Counted from the stretch's first letter, positions 18,126 to 27,816 are shown. The stretch is DNA of 64,000 nt from Desulfitobacterium sp050251735 (GCA_050251735.1 JBFWMF010000016.1:16206-80205), one strand, 5' to 3'. The notes: generated from the letters alone by a model not told the origin. Program-made: numbers and translations.

Positions 18126-18743
18126 ATGCGTTATTCAATGGCGATAGATATTGATCGCTGTACAGGATGCAATGCCTGTGCGGTAGCGTGCAAGGTTGAT
18201 AATAATCTGCCCAATAGCATTTGGTGGAATAGAATTTTAACTGTGGGTGGAGAAAGTATGGATACGCCTAAAGGTACTTTCCCAAACCTTCATATGAAGT
18301 TTTTACCTGTTAATTGTCAGCACTGTGATAATCCACCCTGTGTCAAAGCTTGTCCGGTCAAGGCCACCTATAAAAGAGAAGAAGATGGTGTTATTGTCCA
18401 AGATTATGATAAGTGTATCGGCTGTCGGATGTGCATGGTCGCTTGTCCTTATAATGCCCGTAGCTTTAATTGGAGTAAACCAGATTATGCAATCGAAGTT
18501 CCCATGGGTGATAGGAACGTTACCCCTCATCAATACAATGCCGTAGAAAAGTGTACCTTCTGTAGCCATCGCTTGGCTCAAGACTTACAGCCCGCTTGTA
18601 TCGATACATGTCCCAACAGAGCCCGTTTTTTTGGCGATCTAGATGATCCAAATAGCGATGTGAGTAAAGCCATCCAAGGCCGCAATTATGTAAAACTACT
18701 CGAAGAAAAGGGTACCATGCCCTCAGTCTTCTATTTAACTTAA
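18126..18743 (+). CDS. Four-cluster ferredoxin subunit, module 1
   Basis: A 205-residue DmsB/PsrB-type electron-transfer subunit. Cysteine groups are CTGCNACAVACK, CQHCDNPPCVKACP, CIGCRMCMVACP and CTFC with a late CIDTCP, matching four [4Fe-4S] clusters. It has no signal peptide and is probably exported with the Tat-bearing catalytic subunit (known for the family). It begins 15 bases after the molybdoenzyme stop with GGGAGG, and closely resembles the module 2 and 3 subunits. Confidence 0.94.
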   Translation: MRYSMAIDIDRCTGCNACAVACKVDNNLPNSIWWNRILTVGGESMDTPKGTFPNLHMKFLPVNCQHCDNPPCVKACPVKATYKREEDGVIVQDYDKCIGCRMCMVACPYNARSFNWSKPDYAIEVPMGDRNVTPHQYNAVEKCTFCSHRLAQDLQPACIDTCPNRARFFGDLDDPNSDVSKAIQGRNYVKLLEEKGTMPSVFYLT

Positions 18744-18759
18744 GAAAGGGGCGAAAAAA

Positions 18760-19953
18760 ATGAGTGAAAAAGCGGTAAAACAGGTTTACACTAAACCCTT
18801 ATTTATCCTATTCGCCCTGCTGACTGTCGTCGGCGTAGTCTGCTGGTATCTGCAGCTTTCCAAGGGCTTACAACTGACCAACCTAAATAACTTTGCCACT
18901 TGGGGTTTATATATTATCGGCTTCATGATCTTCACAGGAATCGCAGCGGGATCTCTGATCATTGCCTCCTCAGCCTACCTCTTCAAAGGTATGGCTGAGT
19001 ACAAGCCGTTTGCAAGAATCGCAGCCTTCGTGGGAGCGATCGGCAGCGTTGTCGCCGCCGGACTTTTCATCATCGTCGACATCGGTAACCCGGAGAGAGC
19101 CTGGTATTTCATCACCAGCGGAAATATTTCATCTCCCATGTTCTGGGATAGCCTGATCCTCGGAGCTTATGTCATCATCGGCATTTTCTTTACCCGTCAG
19201 CTTATGCTGGTCAGCGAAGGACAAAAGGAAGAAAAATCTCTGAAGACCATCTCCATTATCGCTTTCATCGCCGGACTCATGGTCATGGTCACTTCCTTTG
19301 TCTTTGCTCTGCAAGTGGCTCGTCCCATGTGGAATAATCCCGTTGAACCGGTATCCTTCTTAGCGGCAGCTTTAGTGGCAGCACTTGCTTTACTAATGAT
19401 CATCTTTGCGGTCCTGAACAAGAGCGGCTACATCGATATCAGCAGTGAACAGCTGGCGAAGATAGGCAAGTTGGCCGGAATATTCCTCTTCTTTGAACTC
19501 TTCGTGGTCGTTGGCGAAGCAATTATTGGTCTGTATGCAGGAGCAGGTGAAGAAGCAGAAGTTATTCACTGGATGGTTTCTGGAGAAGGTGCGCCCTTCT
19601 TCTGGGTACAGATTATCGCCATCGTCTTAGGTTTAGCACTACTATCAAATAAGAAACCAGGCACTCTTATCCTTGGAGCAGTCGTAGCATTATTTGCCAT
19701 CTTTATGGTCAAATATAACCTATTGCAAGCCCCTTTGCTTAATCCTTTAATCACCTATGCAGGGCCTCCTGGCTATGGTGCCAGTCAAGGAGTTTATCTG
19801 CCTTCGCTGATCGAGATCGGCGTATCCGTTGGCATCATCGCCATGGGTGGCATGCTGGTCATGATCGGCCTAGATAAACTGAACCTTGGCAAAAAGGCCA
19901 AGAAAGGTGCAGGAAAAGGCCAAGCCCAAGGTAGTATAGCTGCTAAGGCTTGA
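18760..19953 (+). CDS. NrfD/PsrC-type membrane anchor, module 1
   Basis: A 397-residue polytopic membrane protein with about ten hydrophobic segments (for example LFILFALLTVVGVVCW and LYIIGFMIFTGIAAGS) and a lysine-rich C-terminal tail. Anchors of this kind exchange electrons with menaquinol. It is roughly nine-tenths identical to the anchors of modules 2 and 3, while the catalytic subunits are much less alike. GAAAGGGGCG precedes the ATG. Confidence 0.94.
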   Translation: MSEKAVKQVYTKPLFILFALLTVVGVVCWYLQLSKGLQLTNLNNFATWGLYIIGFMIFTGIAAGSLIIASSAYLFKGMAEYKPFARIAAFVGAIGSVVAAGLFIIVDIGNPERAWYFITSGNISSPMFWDSLILGAYVIIGIFFTRQLMLVSEGQKEEKSLKTISIIAFIAGLMVMVTSFVFALQVARPMWNNPVEPVSFLAAALVAALALLMIIFAVLNKSGYIDISSEQLAKIGKLAGIFLFFELFVVVGEAIIGLYAGAGEEAEVIHWMVSGEGAPFFWVQIIAIVLGLALLSNKKPGTLILGAVVALFAIFMVKYNLLQAPLLNPLITYAGPPGYGASQGVYLPSLIEIGVSVGIIAMGGMLVMIGLDKLNLGKKAKKGAGKGQAQGSIAAKA

Positions 19954-19974
19954 GGAAACATATCATTTGATACT

Positions 19975-19998
19975 GGCAGGTCCGATATAGGGCCTGCC
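19975..19998 (+). terminator. Possible weak terminator after module 1
   Basis: GGCAGGTCC pairs with GGGCCTGCC, but no T-run follows. It could instead be an mRNA-stabilising hairpin. Confidence 0.4.
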
Positions 19999-20031
19999 AT
20001 AAGTTATTGGGCTCTATCCTCTATTCTTCAG

Positions 20032-20104
20032 GTCATCCTGAGCGAAGCGAAGGATCTATGGCGAAAGAGATTAGTAAGAGATTCTTCACTATGTTCAGAA
20101 GGAC
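20032..20104. repeat. Imperfect palindromic intergenic repeat
   Basis: A 26-base arm (20032-20057, containing CCTGAGCGAAGCGAAGGATC) and its imperfect inverse (20079-20104) match at 19 of 26 positions. The arm resembles a widespread intergenic repeat seen in many bacterial genomes. It lies between NrfD 1 and kinase 2 and carries no gene. Confidence 0.65.
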
Positions 20105-20121
20105 AATACCACTAGGAGGAT

Positions 20122-20142
20122 GCCCAAAGGGGCTTTTTCTTT
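20122..20142 (+). terminator. Short terminator before kinase 2
   Basis: GCCC, short loop, GGGC, then TTTTTCTTT. The stem is short. Confidence 0.55.
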
Positions 20143-20252
20143 CGTAGTGAAAAACACGACAAGGCCTAGGTGCTGTCATGTTTTACCTGATAGAGCTTGC
20201 ACCATTTTTGCGGTATACTAGAATAACCAAAGCACTTTCGGGAGGACTTTTT

Positions 20253-21380
20253 GTGTCTGAATCAAAGTTATTGTTTTCACTTCTCTTAAATTTAAGCAGT
20301 AAGATCGAAGAAATCGGAACAGAGAGGGCAAGGTTGGAGTTGCCGAAGCTGATTTGTACTCTTTTAGAGACCGATGGATGCGCACTATATTTTAGTAAAT
20401 CCGATAGGGAGGGTCTTTTTCTAGCTAATCAATACTCTATTCCTCAGGGTCAGGTTTTTGCGGATACTTGGCCGGAAAATTGGTCGCCCATATCGGATAG
20501 TGCCGAATACCTAAATAACCATGAAATGGCTAAGGGCTTTGCCGAAGATAATAGCTTTAAAATGTGTTTAATTCTGCCACTGCATATAGAGGGAAAGATT
20601 GCTGGAGTCGTCTTGATGGGTTGGAAGAGCTCCAGTTCACTGGAGGAGCTATCTCCAAAGGATCTGCAACTATTACAATCGATTTCTATGCTTTTATCCC
20701 ATGTCTATTGCGTTTATCCTCTTATCAATAAATTAAGGCAGAGAGAAACGAATTTAGCGACACTTTATCGGAAGGCTGAGGATGACCTGGAAACCAGCCG
20801 TAAGAAGGTGTCTCTTGAACTCCACGACGAAGTTGGACAGGTCTTGACTTCAATTTTATTGCAGTTGAAGCTATTACAGCAGTCTGATGACCTAGAATAC
20901 ATGAAGGGGAGGCTTGGCGGCCTTCATCACATAACCTTAGAGACATTAGATGAAGTAAGGCGCATTTCCCAGAATCTCCGCCCTAATCTTTTAGAGAAGC
21001 TGGGTTTACAAGCAGCAGTAGAGGCCCATATCAAAGAATATAGAGAAAATACAGGTATTGAAGTAGAGCTGCGAACCCATAACTTAAGCGAGCGTATAGC
21101 TGAAAATATAGAGACCATCACTTATCGTGCGGTTCAAGAAGGCTTGACGAATGTGGCTCGCCACTCGGGTGCTAATAGGGTAATTATTAACCTGACTATC
21201 AAGGGAAATAATCTTTTCTTGCAGATCACCGATAATGGTAAAGGGTTCAAGAAAAACGACGTCCATGGGACAGGGCTCTTAGGTATGAGGGAGCGATCGA
21301 CTAGGGTCGGTGGAAAGTTCTGGCTTGTTAACAAAGTAGACCAAGGCCTGACGATCAATATGTTATTACCTTTAGTGTAG
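20253..21380 (+). CDS. GAF-domain NarX/DegS-type sensor kinase, module 2
   Basis: A 375-residue soluble histidine kinase: N-terminal GAF-like sensor (about 15-150), HisKA_3 helix with His191 in LELHDEVGQ, and an HATPase domain with N-box QEGLTNVARH, DNGKGF and GTGLLGMRER. All catalytic motifs are intact, unlike kinase 1. GTG at 20253 is chosen because GGAGG lies at 20241-20245; the frame is open further upstream to 20178 without a site. It has no membrane segment, so the signal is cytoplasmic. It pairs with the regulator that starts 13 bases downstream. Confidence 0.92.
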   Translation: MSESKLLFSLLLNLSSKIEEIGTERARLELPKLICTLLETDGCALYFSKSDREGLFLANQYSIPQGQVFADTWPENWSPISDSAEYLNNHEMAKGFAEDNSFKMCLILPLHIEGKIAGVVLMGWKSSSSLEELSPKDLQLLQSISMLLSHVYCVYPLINKLRQRETNLATLYRKAEDDLETSRKKVSLELHDEVGQVLTSILLQLKLLQQSDDLEYMKGRLGGLHHITLETLDEVRRISQNLRPNLLEKLGLQAAVEAHIKEYRENTGIEVELRTHNLSERIAENIETITYRAVQEGLTNVARHSGANRVIINLTIKGNNLFLQITDNGKGFKKNDVHGTGLLGMRERSTRVGGKFWLVNKVDQGLTINMLLPLV

Positions 21381-21393
21381 TTTGGAGGTCATC

Positions 21394-22068
21394 ATGAAAG
21401 AACAGACAAAAGTATTTCTGGTAGACGATCATAAGTTGCTACGGGATACTTTAAGGATGTTTTTAGAAAACTGCAAAGAGATTGAGGTCGTAGGGGAGGC
21501 CGGCAATGGTGCCGATGCCGTTAAGGGGATATTGGATCTAAAACCCGAATTAGTCTTAATGGATCTTACGTTGCCTGATTTTGATGGAGTAGAGGCGACA
21601 ACCCAAATTATGCGTGCCTTGCCCAAAACCAAGGTTATCGCTGTAACCATGCACCCGGAAAAGCTTTATTTGTTAAAATTTCTCGAAGCTGGTGGGGTAG
21701 GTTATGTTCACAAGTCAGCAGCTGATCGGGAGTTGTTGCAAGCGCTTGAGCGGGTTCAACAAGGAGAGGTTTTTCTAAGTCCGGAGGGTGTACAGGTCGT
21801 GGCCGGGCAGTTTAGAGTTCAAAACGCTCCATTGCCTGAGGAAGAAGATATAAAAGGTATACCACCTGACATACTCTCCGCACGAGAGCGCCAAGTCCTT
21901 GGTTTGCTATCCCATGGCTATAGTTGTCGTGAGATAGGGAAAAGGCTTTTCTTATCGACGAGTACCATTGAAACCTATAAAAAACGGGTTAGCGATAAGC
22001 TTCATTTAGAAAACAGGAAGGATCTTGTGGAATATACCATCCGACACAAAATATTTGAAGAACTGTAA
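21394..22068 (+). CDS. LuxR/NarL-type response regulator, module 2
   Basis: A 224-residue regulator with intact receiver: acidic pair in VDDHKLL, phosphoacceptor Asp57 in VLMDLTLPDFDG, threonine in AVTMH and lysine in VHKSAADRE. The C-terminal LuxR helix-turn-helix is LSARERQVLGLLSHGYSCRE. TTTGGAGG sets the ATG at 21394. It is the probable DNA-binding partner of kinase 2 and may act at the shared CC(G/T)ACAGA-N19-TAAA(A/C)T elements (inference). Confidence 0.95.
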   Translation: MKEQTKVFLVDDHKLLRDTLRMFLENCKEIEVVGEAGNGADAVKGILDLKPELVLMDLTLPDFDGVEATTQIMRALPKTKVIAVTMHPEKLYLLKFLEAGGVGYVHKSAADRELLQALERVQQGEVFLSPEGVQVVAGQFRVQNAPLPEEEDIKGIPPDILSARERQVLGLLSHGYSCREIGKRLFLSTSTIETYKKRVSDKLHLENRKDLVEYTIRHKIFEEL

Positions 22069-22096
22069 AAACTGTCGTGAATTCCATGACAGTTTT
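22068..22096 (+). terminator. Hairpin after regulator 2
   Basis: AAAACTGTC (22068-22076) pairs with GACAGTTTT (22088-22096). It may terminate the kinase-regulator transcript, but ACTGTC/GACAGT also resembles half of the module element and could be an operator. Confidence 0.55.
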
Positions 22097-22120
22097 AATC
22101 GTGAATAAATGTACTTATCC

Positions 22121-22153
22121 CCGACAGACATTTTCTGTTTATTTCATTAAACT
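22121..22153 (+). promoter_or_regulatory. Module promoter element, site 3 (molybdoenzyme 2)
   Basis: CCGACAGA at 22121-22128, 19 bases, TAAACT at 22148-22153; the gene starts 42 bases later. Confidence 0.75.
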
Positions 22154-22195
22154 AAAAACGAATTGTATGCGCATACGATCGAAGGAGTTGTTTTT

Positions 22196-25108
22196 GTGAA
22201 CGCGAAAAGCGGAGCAAGGGGAAGGGTGAAGGATCCCCAAGTTTTAGTCGCTGTCTCCAATGACTGGTTACAGCTTCCGATTATAGATATGCTTTCTGCA
22301 CAGCGAGAAGGCTATATTCGAGTGAAATCTTTAGCGGAGCTTTATCAGCGGGTAAAAGAGTTTTCCAGGTGTATTGTGATTATTGATATCTTTACCTACG
22401 CTGAGCACCATCAGGATATTCTGAAGCGACTCTACGAAGAAAACCCTTGCCTGTCTATTATTCCTCTCGTTTCAAAGGATAAGCTGGCTTACGCTCAGTA
22501 TCTAGACTCCAGTGCTTCTTGTTACAGTGTGGCCAAGGAGGATGTCGATACGCAGCTTATGCCAGTGCTTGGTTGTGCCTATAAGGATCAGAGGTTAATA
22601 GCAGACGCTTATGCTTTGCTTCGGGAACAAAAACAATTGCCAACTTTAAACAAAAAGGAGGCAAATTTAATGAAAAAAGAAGATGGAAGCATTTTCGGGC
22701 GAAAGTTTGGGAGAAGAAGCTTTCTCAAAGGCTCGGCTGCAGCAGCTGCGGTAGCTGGCGTGGCTGTGGCTAGCCCTGGGAACACAGTAATGAAGGCATT
22801 GGCAGCGACTGGCAACACAACAACAATGGCCCCAGAAGAAAAGGTTTTCCCAGTTGTTTGCCGTGGTAACTGTGTTGGAACTTGTCAAATGAACGCACAT
22901 GTGAGAAACGGAAAGCTTGTTAAAATGTCCAAGAGGGAAGCTGTAGATCCTCGTTATACACGGATTTGTCAAAGGGGGCGTACTAATCCTCTGCGTGTTT
23001 ATAGCCCCGAAAGGCTTAAATACCCGATGCGGCGGGTTGGCGAACGTGGAGAAGGTAAGTGGGAACAAATTTCATGGGACGAGGCTATTGACGAAATTTG
23101 CACCAAATGGAAAGGTTACCAAAAAGAACACGGCAAAGAAAGCATCTTTTTTGCTAGTGGCTCTGGTAATTATGGATCAGAGGTTAGAAACTATTCAACC
23201 CGTTTGGTGAATTTCATGGGTGCTTCTAGGATGAGTTCTGCCTTGGATAGCGCGGTTGTTGTTTCAGCCGGGAGGGCTCTCGGTTACGGAGCGTATTTGG
23301 GAGCAAATTCTCCAACTGATTGGGTCAATTCAAACTATATCTTTGTATGGGGCACTAACTTTACTCAAGCTTGGAATGCCAATTGGCACTTTTTGGCCGA
23401 AGCACAGAAGGCCGGGGCAAAAATGATTTGTATTGATCCGGTTTTTAATATAGTAGCATCTAAATCTGATATGTTTGTGCCCATCAGACCATGTACGGAT
23501 GCTCTTTTGGCGATGGCAATGACTCAAATCGTCATTGATGAAGGATTGGCCGACGAAAAATATTTAAAAAAATGTTCTGTTGCGCCGTTTATGGTCAAAG
23601 AAAGTGATGGGAGGTTCATGCGCCTGAGTGATTTGGGCAAAGCAACCGCCGGAACGGCTACAGACGCTATCGTAGTTAGAGGTGTCGACGGCAGTATTGG
23701 TGTGCCTGCAGATATCCCTGATCCTGTTTTACACGGAACTTTTACGATCAATGATATTAAAGTTACCACTGCCTATGATTTACTGATTGAACGACTGACG
23801 CAATTCCCGCCCGATAACGCAGCCAAGGTATGCGATATTCCTTTAGAAACAATCAAAAATATGGCACGGATGTTTGCAGAAGGACCCGCATGTATCGCGG
23901 GGGGCTATGGCCCCGACCACTATACGAACGGGCATCATGCCTACCAAGCTATGTATACCTTGTTGATGGTAACGGGGAATTTTGGAAAACCGGGCACCGG
24001 GCTGGCAGGGGGATTTAATTTTTCTTTGGGTCTTCATGGTCCTAGTACAAATTCAATGGATAATCCGAAAAACCATTTGTCTTCAGCACCAAATGTCCCG
24101 TCTGTAAAGATGCTGGATGTAATAAAAACTGGAAAATATGGAGACATTTCTGTTACTCCTAAAAGCATGTTTGTGCAAGCTTTCAACGTGATTGGTAATC
24201 TTTGTGAGCGAAAAGCTTATCTAGAGGTATTCAACAAGTTAGACTTGGTGGTTGTGGCAGATATAACAATGTCCGAAACTGCAAGCTATGCCGACATTGT
24301 TCTCCCTGTGCCTCACTGGTTTGAAGTAGATAGCCTTGTTAACTTTGGTACGCAATTTGTAAGTATTTCGGATAAGGCTATTGAACCGCTCTATGAATGC
24401 AAGGGAGATTTTGAAATAATTAATTTATTAGGAGAGGGAATGGACCTTGGTTCTGAGTTTCCACTAACCAAAGAGGAATACTTTACAAGATCCTTCGAAA
24501 ACGATTATTCCAAAAGTATTGGACTTAGCTATGAAAGGTTGAAGAAGGAAAAACAATTACCTACTTGGATTGGGGATTATATACACGGTGCCGGCGGAGT
24601 ATATCCGACCACAACAGGCCGTGCTCAGTTTTATTTAGAAAATGTAGTTCCAAACTTCCGATATGGACAGGTAGTTAATTTGGATAATTCGAGACTACCA
24701 TACTGGGAGCAACCCATTGAAGCTTGGCATGACTATGATTTGGCTAAAAAATACCCTCTGATTTTCACTTCTGAACGGGCGAGATTCCATTGCCATACCC
24801 AATTCGGCGATGTACAATGGTTCAAAGAATTAGAGCCTGAGCCATTTGTAAGAATTAGCCTTCAGGACGCAGCAACTAGGGGAATTAGTAATGGAGATAC
24901 CGTCAAAGTATTTAATGACAGAGGGTATGTAGTAGTGAAAGCAGTCATTCATAACGGGATCCGTCCGGGGATGCTGGTTATGCCCCATGCGTGGCAAAAG
25001 CATCATTTTATTGATGGCCATTATTCAGATTTAAGTTCTAGGGCAACAAATCCAGATGTAGCGAATAATGCCTTTTTCGATGCATTATGCGAAATACAGA
25101 AGATGTAA
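22196..25108 (+). CDS. Receiver-like domain in frame with Tat-exported molybdopterin oxidoreductase, module 2
   Basis: One open frame of 970 codons from GTG 22196 (AAGGAG upstream). Codons 1-155 form a receiver-like domain with Asp64 in IVIIDIF, a serine in IPLVSK and a lysine in SVAKED, but no acidic pair in the first strand. The nested ATG at 22670 has AAGGAGG eight bases upstream and yields an 812-residue molybdoenzyme with Tat motif RRSFLKG. The [4Fe-4S] motif is CRGNCVGTC followed by ICQRG. Ferredoxin and NrfD genes follow. The catalytic part is clearly related to, but well diverged from, those of modules 1 and 3, so a different substrate is likely. It cannot be named from sequence alone. 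Confidence 0.88.
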   Translation: MNAKSGARGRVKDPQVLVAVSNDWLQLPIIDMLSAQREGYIRVKSLAELYQRVKEFSRCIVIIDIFTYAEHHQDILKRLYEENPCLSIIPLVSKDKLAYAQYLDSSASCYSVAKEDVDTQLMPVLGCAYKDQRLIADAYALLREQKQLPTLNKKEANLMKKEDGSIFGRKFGRRSFLKGSAAAAAVAGVAVASPGNTVMKALAATGNTTTMAPEEKVFPVVCRGNCVGTCQMNAHVRNGKLVKMSKREAVDPRYTRICQRGRTNPLRVYSPERLKYPMRRVGERGEGKWEQISWDEAIDEICTKWKGYQKEHGKESIFFASGSGNYGSEVRNYSTRLVNFMGASRMSSALDSAVVVSAGRALGYGAYLGANSPTDWVNSNYIFVWGTNFTQAWNANWHFLAEAQKAGAKMICIDPVFNIVASKSDMFVPIRPCTDALLAMAMTQIVIDEGLADEKYLKKCSVAPFMVKESDGRFMRLSDLGKATAGTATDAIVVRGVDGSIGVPADIPDPVLHGTFTINDIKVTTAYDLLIERLTQFPPDNAAKVCDIPLETIKNMARMFAEGPACIAGGYGPDHYTNGHHAYQAMYTLLMVTGNFGKPGTGLAGGFNFSLGLHGPSTNSMDNPKNHLSSAPNVPSVKMLDVIKTGKYGDISVTPKSMFVQAFNVIGNLCERKAYLEVFNKLDLVVVADITMSETASYADIVLPVPHWFEVDSLVNFGTQFVSISDKAIEPLYECKGDFEIINLLGEGMDLGSEFPLTKEEYFTRSFENDYSKSIGLSYERLKKEKQLPTWIGDYIHGAGGVYPTTTGRAQFYLENVVPNFRYGQVVNLDNSRLPYWEQPIEAWHDYDLAKKYPLIFTSERARFHCHTQFGDVQWFKELEPEPFVRISLQDAATRGISNGDTVKVFNDRGYVVVKAVIHNGIRPGMLVMPHAWQKHHFIDGHYSDLSSRATNPDVANNAFFDALCEIQKM
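22655..22672 (+). promoter_or_regulatory. Internal ribosome site and start of catalytic subunit 2
   Basis: AAGGAGG at 22655-22661 and ATG at 22670, eight bases apart, inside the longer frame. Confidence 0.85.
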
Positions 25109-25120
25109 GGAGGGAAAAAA

Positions 25121-25738
25121 ATGCGTTATGGTATGGCGATAGACTTAAAAACCTGTGTTGGATGCCACGCCTGCTCGGTGGCCTGTAAATCAGCAAATAA
25201 CTTGCCAAATAATATGTGGTGGAACCGCATTTTGACAATCGGCGGAGAAGAAATGGATACTCCTAGCGGTACCTATCCTAATAATAAAATGCAGCATTTG
25301 CCTGTAAACTGCCAGCATTGTGATAATCCTCCTTGTGCTAAGGCTTGTCCGGTAGGTGCCACCTATAAGAGAGAAGAAGATGGGATAGTCATACAGGATT
25401 ATGATAAATGTATTGGCTGCCGGATGTGCATGGTGGCCTGTCCCTACAATGCCCGGAGCTTTAACTGGAAAAAACCTGAATATTATGTAGATTTTGCTCT
25501 TGGAGATTATGATGCGCCCGCTCATCAGTACAATGTGGTAGAAAAATGTACTTTCTGTGTGAATCGAATTGCTCGAGGAGAAGAGCCAGCCTGTATGGAA
25601 CTTTGCATAGGTCGTGCCCGTTACTGGGGAGACTTAGATGACCCAAACAGCGAAATAAGTCTTGCTATCAAAGGACGTAACTATGTCAAGCTTTTGGAAG
25701 AAAAGGGTACCAAACCCTCCATCTTCTACTTAATTTAA
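25121..25738 (+). CDS. Four-cluster ferredoxin subunit, module 2
   Basis: A 205-residue DmsB/PsrB-type subunit. Cysteine groups are CVGCHACSVACK, CQHCDNPPCAKACP, CIGCRMCMVACP and CTFCVNR with CMELC. It begins 12 bases after the molybdoenzyme stop, preceded by AAGGAGGG. The last group ends LCIGRARY where the paralogs have CP, a small deviation in the fourth cluster motif. Confidence 0.94.
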   Translation: MRYGMAIDLKTCVGCHACSVACKSANNLPNNMWWNRILTIGGEEMDTPSGTYPNNKMQHLPVNCQHCDNPPCAKACPVGATYKREEDGIVIQDYDKCIGCRMCMVACPYNARSFNWKKPEYYVDFALGDYDAPAHQYNVVEKCTFCVNRIARGEEPACMELCIGRARYWGDLDDPNSEISLAIKGRNYVKLLEEKGTKPSIFYLI

Positions 25739-25754
25739 GAAGGGGGCGATAAAA

Positions 25755-26948
25755 ATGAGTGAAAAAACAGAAAAACAGTTTTACACCAAACCCTTATTTA
25801 TCCTCTTCGCCCTGCTGACACTAGTCGGCTTAGTCTGCTGGTATTTGCAACTTACCAAGGGCTTACAACTTACGAACCTGAATAATTTCGCCACCTGGGG
25901 TTTATATATCATCGGCTTCATGATCTTCACCGGTATCGCAGCAGGTTCCCTAGTCTTTGCTTCCTCAGCTTACCTCTTCAAAGGGATGGCTGAGTTCAAA
26001 CCTCTCACCAGAATCGCAGCCTTCGTCGGAGCCATCGGCAGCGTTATAGCGGCCGGACTCTTCATCATCGTGGATATCGGTAACCCGGAGAGAGCATGGT
26101 ATTTTATCACCAGCGGCAATATCTCTTCACCTATGTTCTGGGATAGCTTAATCCTTGGTGCTTATGTGGTCATCGGTATCTTCTTCACCCGGCAGCTGAT
26201 GCTGGTCAACGAAGGGCAAAAAGAAGAAAAATCCCTTAAAGCTATTTCTATCATCGCCTTTATCGCTGGACTCATGGTCATGGTCACTTCTTTCGTCTTT
26301 GCACTACAAGTGGCACGCCCTATGTGGAATAATCCAGTAGAACCCGTATCCTTCTTGGCCGCAGCTTTAGTAGCAACTTTCGCTTTGCTGATGATCATCT
26401 TTGCAGTCCTGAACAAGAGTGGCTACATCGAGATCAGCAGTGAACAACTAGCTAAAATGGGCAAGCTGTCCGGAGTATTTCTCCTCTTTGAACTCTTCGT
26501 AGTATTAGGGGAAGCAGTCATCGGTCTATATGCAGGAGCAGGTGAAGAAGCGGAGGTTATCCATTGGATGGTACTTGGTGAAGGAGCACCCTTCTTCTGG
26601 GTACAAATCATCGCCATCGTCTTAGGTTTGGTACTCCTCTTCAACAAAAAAACAGGCACACTTGTCCTGGGCGCGGTGGTAGCTATCTTTGCCATCTTCA
26701 TGATCAAATACAACCTCCTGCAAGCGCCCTTGCTTAATCCCTTACTCACCTATGCAGGGCCTCCCGGGTATGGGGCAAGCGAAGGAGTATATCTACCATC
26801 TCTAATTGAGATTGGTGTATCTGTAGGTATCATCGCCATGGGTGGAATGCTGGTTATTATTGGTTTAGATAAGCTGAACCTTGGCAAGAAGACCAAGAAA
26901 GCTGCAGGGAAAGGTCAAGCTCAAGGTAGTATAACTGCCAAGGCTTGA
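25755..26948 (+). CDS. NrfD/PsrC-type membrane anchor, module 2
   Basis: A 397-residue polytopic anchor, closely similar over its whole length to those of modules 1 and 3. It should link the extracytoplasmic catalytic pair to the menaquinone pool. AGAAGGGGGCG lies before the ATG. Confidence 0.94.
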   Translation: MSEKTEKQFYTKPLFILFALLTLVGLVCWYLQLTKGLQLTNLNNFATWGLYIIGFMIFTGIAAGSLVFASSAYLFKGMAEFKPLTRIAAFVGAIGSVIAAGLFIIVDIGNPERAWYFITSGNISSPMFWDSLILGAYVVIGIFFTRQLMLVNEGQKEEKSLKAISIIAFIAGLMVMVTSFVFALQVARPMWNNPVEPVSFLAAALVATFALLMIIFAVLNKSGYIEISSEQLAKMGKLSGVFLLFELFVVLGEAVIGLYAGAGEEAEVIHWMVLGEGAPFFWVQIIAIVLGLVLLFNKKTGTLVLGAVVAIFAIFMIKYNLLQAPLLNPLLTYAGPPGYGASEGVYLPSLIEIGVSVGIIAMGGMLVIIGLDKLNLGKKTKKAAGKGQAQGSITAKA

Positions 26949-26966
26949 TGAGTCTTTGCAATAATT

Positions 26967-26993
26967 CCGACAGGCTCACAAAGAGCCTGTCGG
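26967..26993 (+). terminator. Hairpin between NrfD 2 and the chaperone gene
   Basis: CCGACAGGCTC (26967-26977) pairs perfectly with GAGCCTGTCGG (26983-26993). No strong T-run follows. The downstream gene has its own promoter element. Confidence 0.65.
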
Positions 26994-27058
26994 CGTATTT
27001 AGAGAGCATCCTTTAGGTTTAGTTTCAATGCTATATAAATGAATTGTCCTGATTTTTC

Positions 27059-27091
27059 CCTACAGAATAATTCGCGGAGATGCAGTAAAAT
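27059..27091 (+). promoter_or_regulatory. Module promoter element, site 4 (chaperone operon)
   Basis: CCTACAGA at 27059-27066, 19 bases, TAAAAT at 27086-27091. TGTCCTGATTTTT upstream resembles the TGTCGG arm of site 1. Confidence 0.75.
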
Positions 27092-27129
27092 AGTATTAGT
27101 GTAGAAAATTAGATATAACGGAGGAACAA

Positions 27130-27810
27130 ATGGAAAATACAATAGAACAAAAAATACAAAAGGCTATCTCCACTTCGGATATGCATCAAATTTTGGCTAT
27201 TGCTTTGCAACTACCTACTCAGGAGCTAGTTAAAGGAGTATTAAATGGAAGCCTGGCCGATGATATTTTGTCAATTTACCAAGAGCTCGATCTTCCTAAC
27301 GAAACGATTGAGAACTTGGTAACAAAATTTGCTGAGCTTAAAAATAGCAAGATCACAAAAGAAGAACTTCTTACTGAGTTGAGACAAGAATATACCCGCT
27401 TGTTCACTCATCCTAAGAAGTCGGAAATCGAAATTTATGAGACCCTATTCCGGTACGTTCCAGAAGAGGGAGAGGGTAAACCTTCTCTTTTCATAAGTCC
27501 GGCAGCCCTGGATGCGGAGCGTTGTTATAAAAAAGCTGGTCTGGTCAAATCTAAGGATGTTAATGAGCCGGGAGATCATATGGCTACCGAGATGGAATTC
27601 ATGATGTTTCTCTATCTGGAAATGGCCAAGGCTTTGCAAGGGGACAATAAGGAGGAGGTTGCTCGCAGAGAAGCGGAGATCAAAGAATTTAATGAGCTGC
27701 ATCTGCAGAGATGGGCTAAGTTTTTCTTTGAGAAAATGGCGACCGTAAGCCATAGTGCTTTCTATAGAATCATTGGCGAAATTGGTAGTGAACGGTATAA
27801 AGGGAATTGA
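27130..27810 (+). CDS. TorD/DmsD-family molybdoenzyme chaperone
   Basis: A 226-residue all-helical protein of the TorD type, which binds Tat signals and holds the apo-molybdoenzyme until cofactor is inserted. The family pattern is seen in the YTRLFTHPKKSEIEIYETLF segment and the late EMEFMMFLYLEMAKAL. It is the only complete chaperone gene among the three modules, so it may serve all three enzymes. It has its own promoter element. A copy of its C-terminus survives as a scar at 29,138. Confidence 0.85.
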   Translation: MENTIEQKIQKAISTSDMHQILAIALQLPTQELVKGVLNGSLADDILSIYQELDLPNETIENLVTKFAELKNSKITKEELLTELRQEYTRLFTHPKKSEIEIYETLFRYVPEEGEGKPSLFISPAALDAERCYKKAGLVKSKDVNEPGDHMATEMEFMMFLYLEMAKALQGDNKEEVARREAEIKEFNELHLQRWAKFFFEKMATVSHSAFYRIIGEIGSERYKGN

Positions 27811-27816
27811 GATAGA

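Noticed and set aside
20173..20219. Sigma-A promoter for kinase 2 using TATACT at 20214
   Set aside because: No -35 at acceptable spacing: TTGCAC is only 11 bases away and the 17-base position reads TAGAGC.
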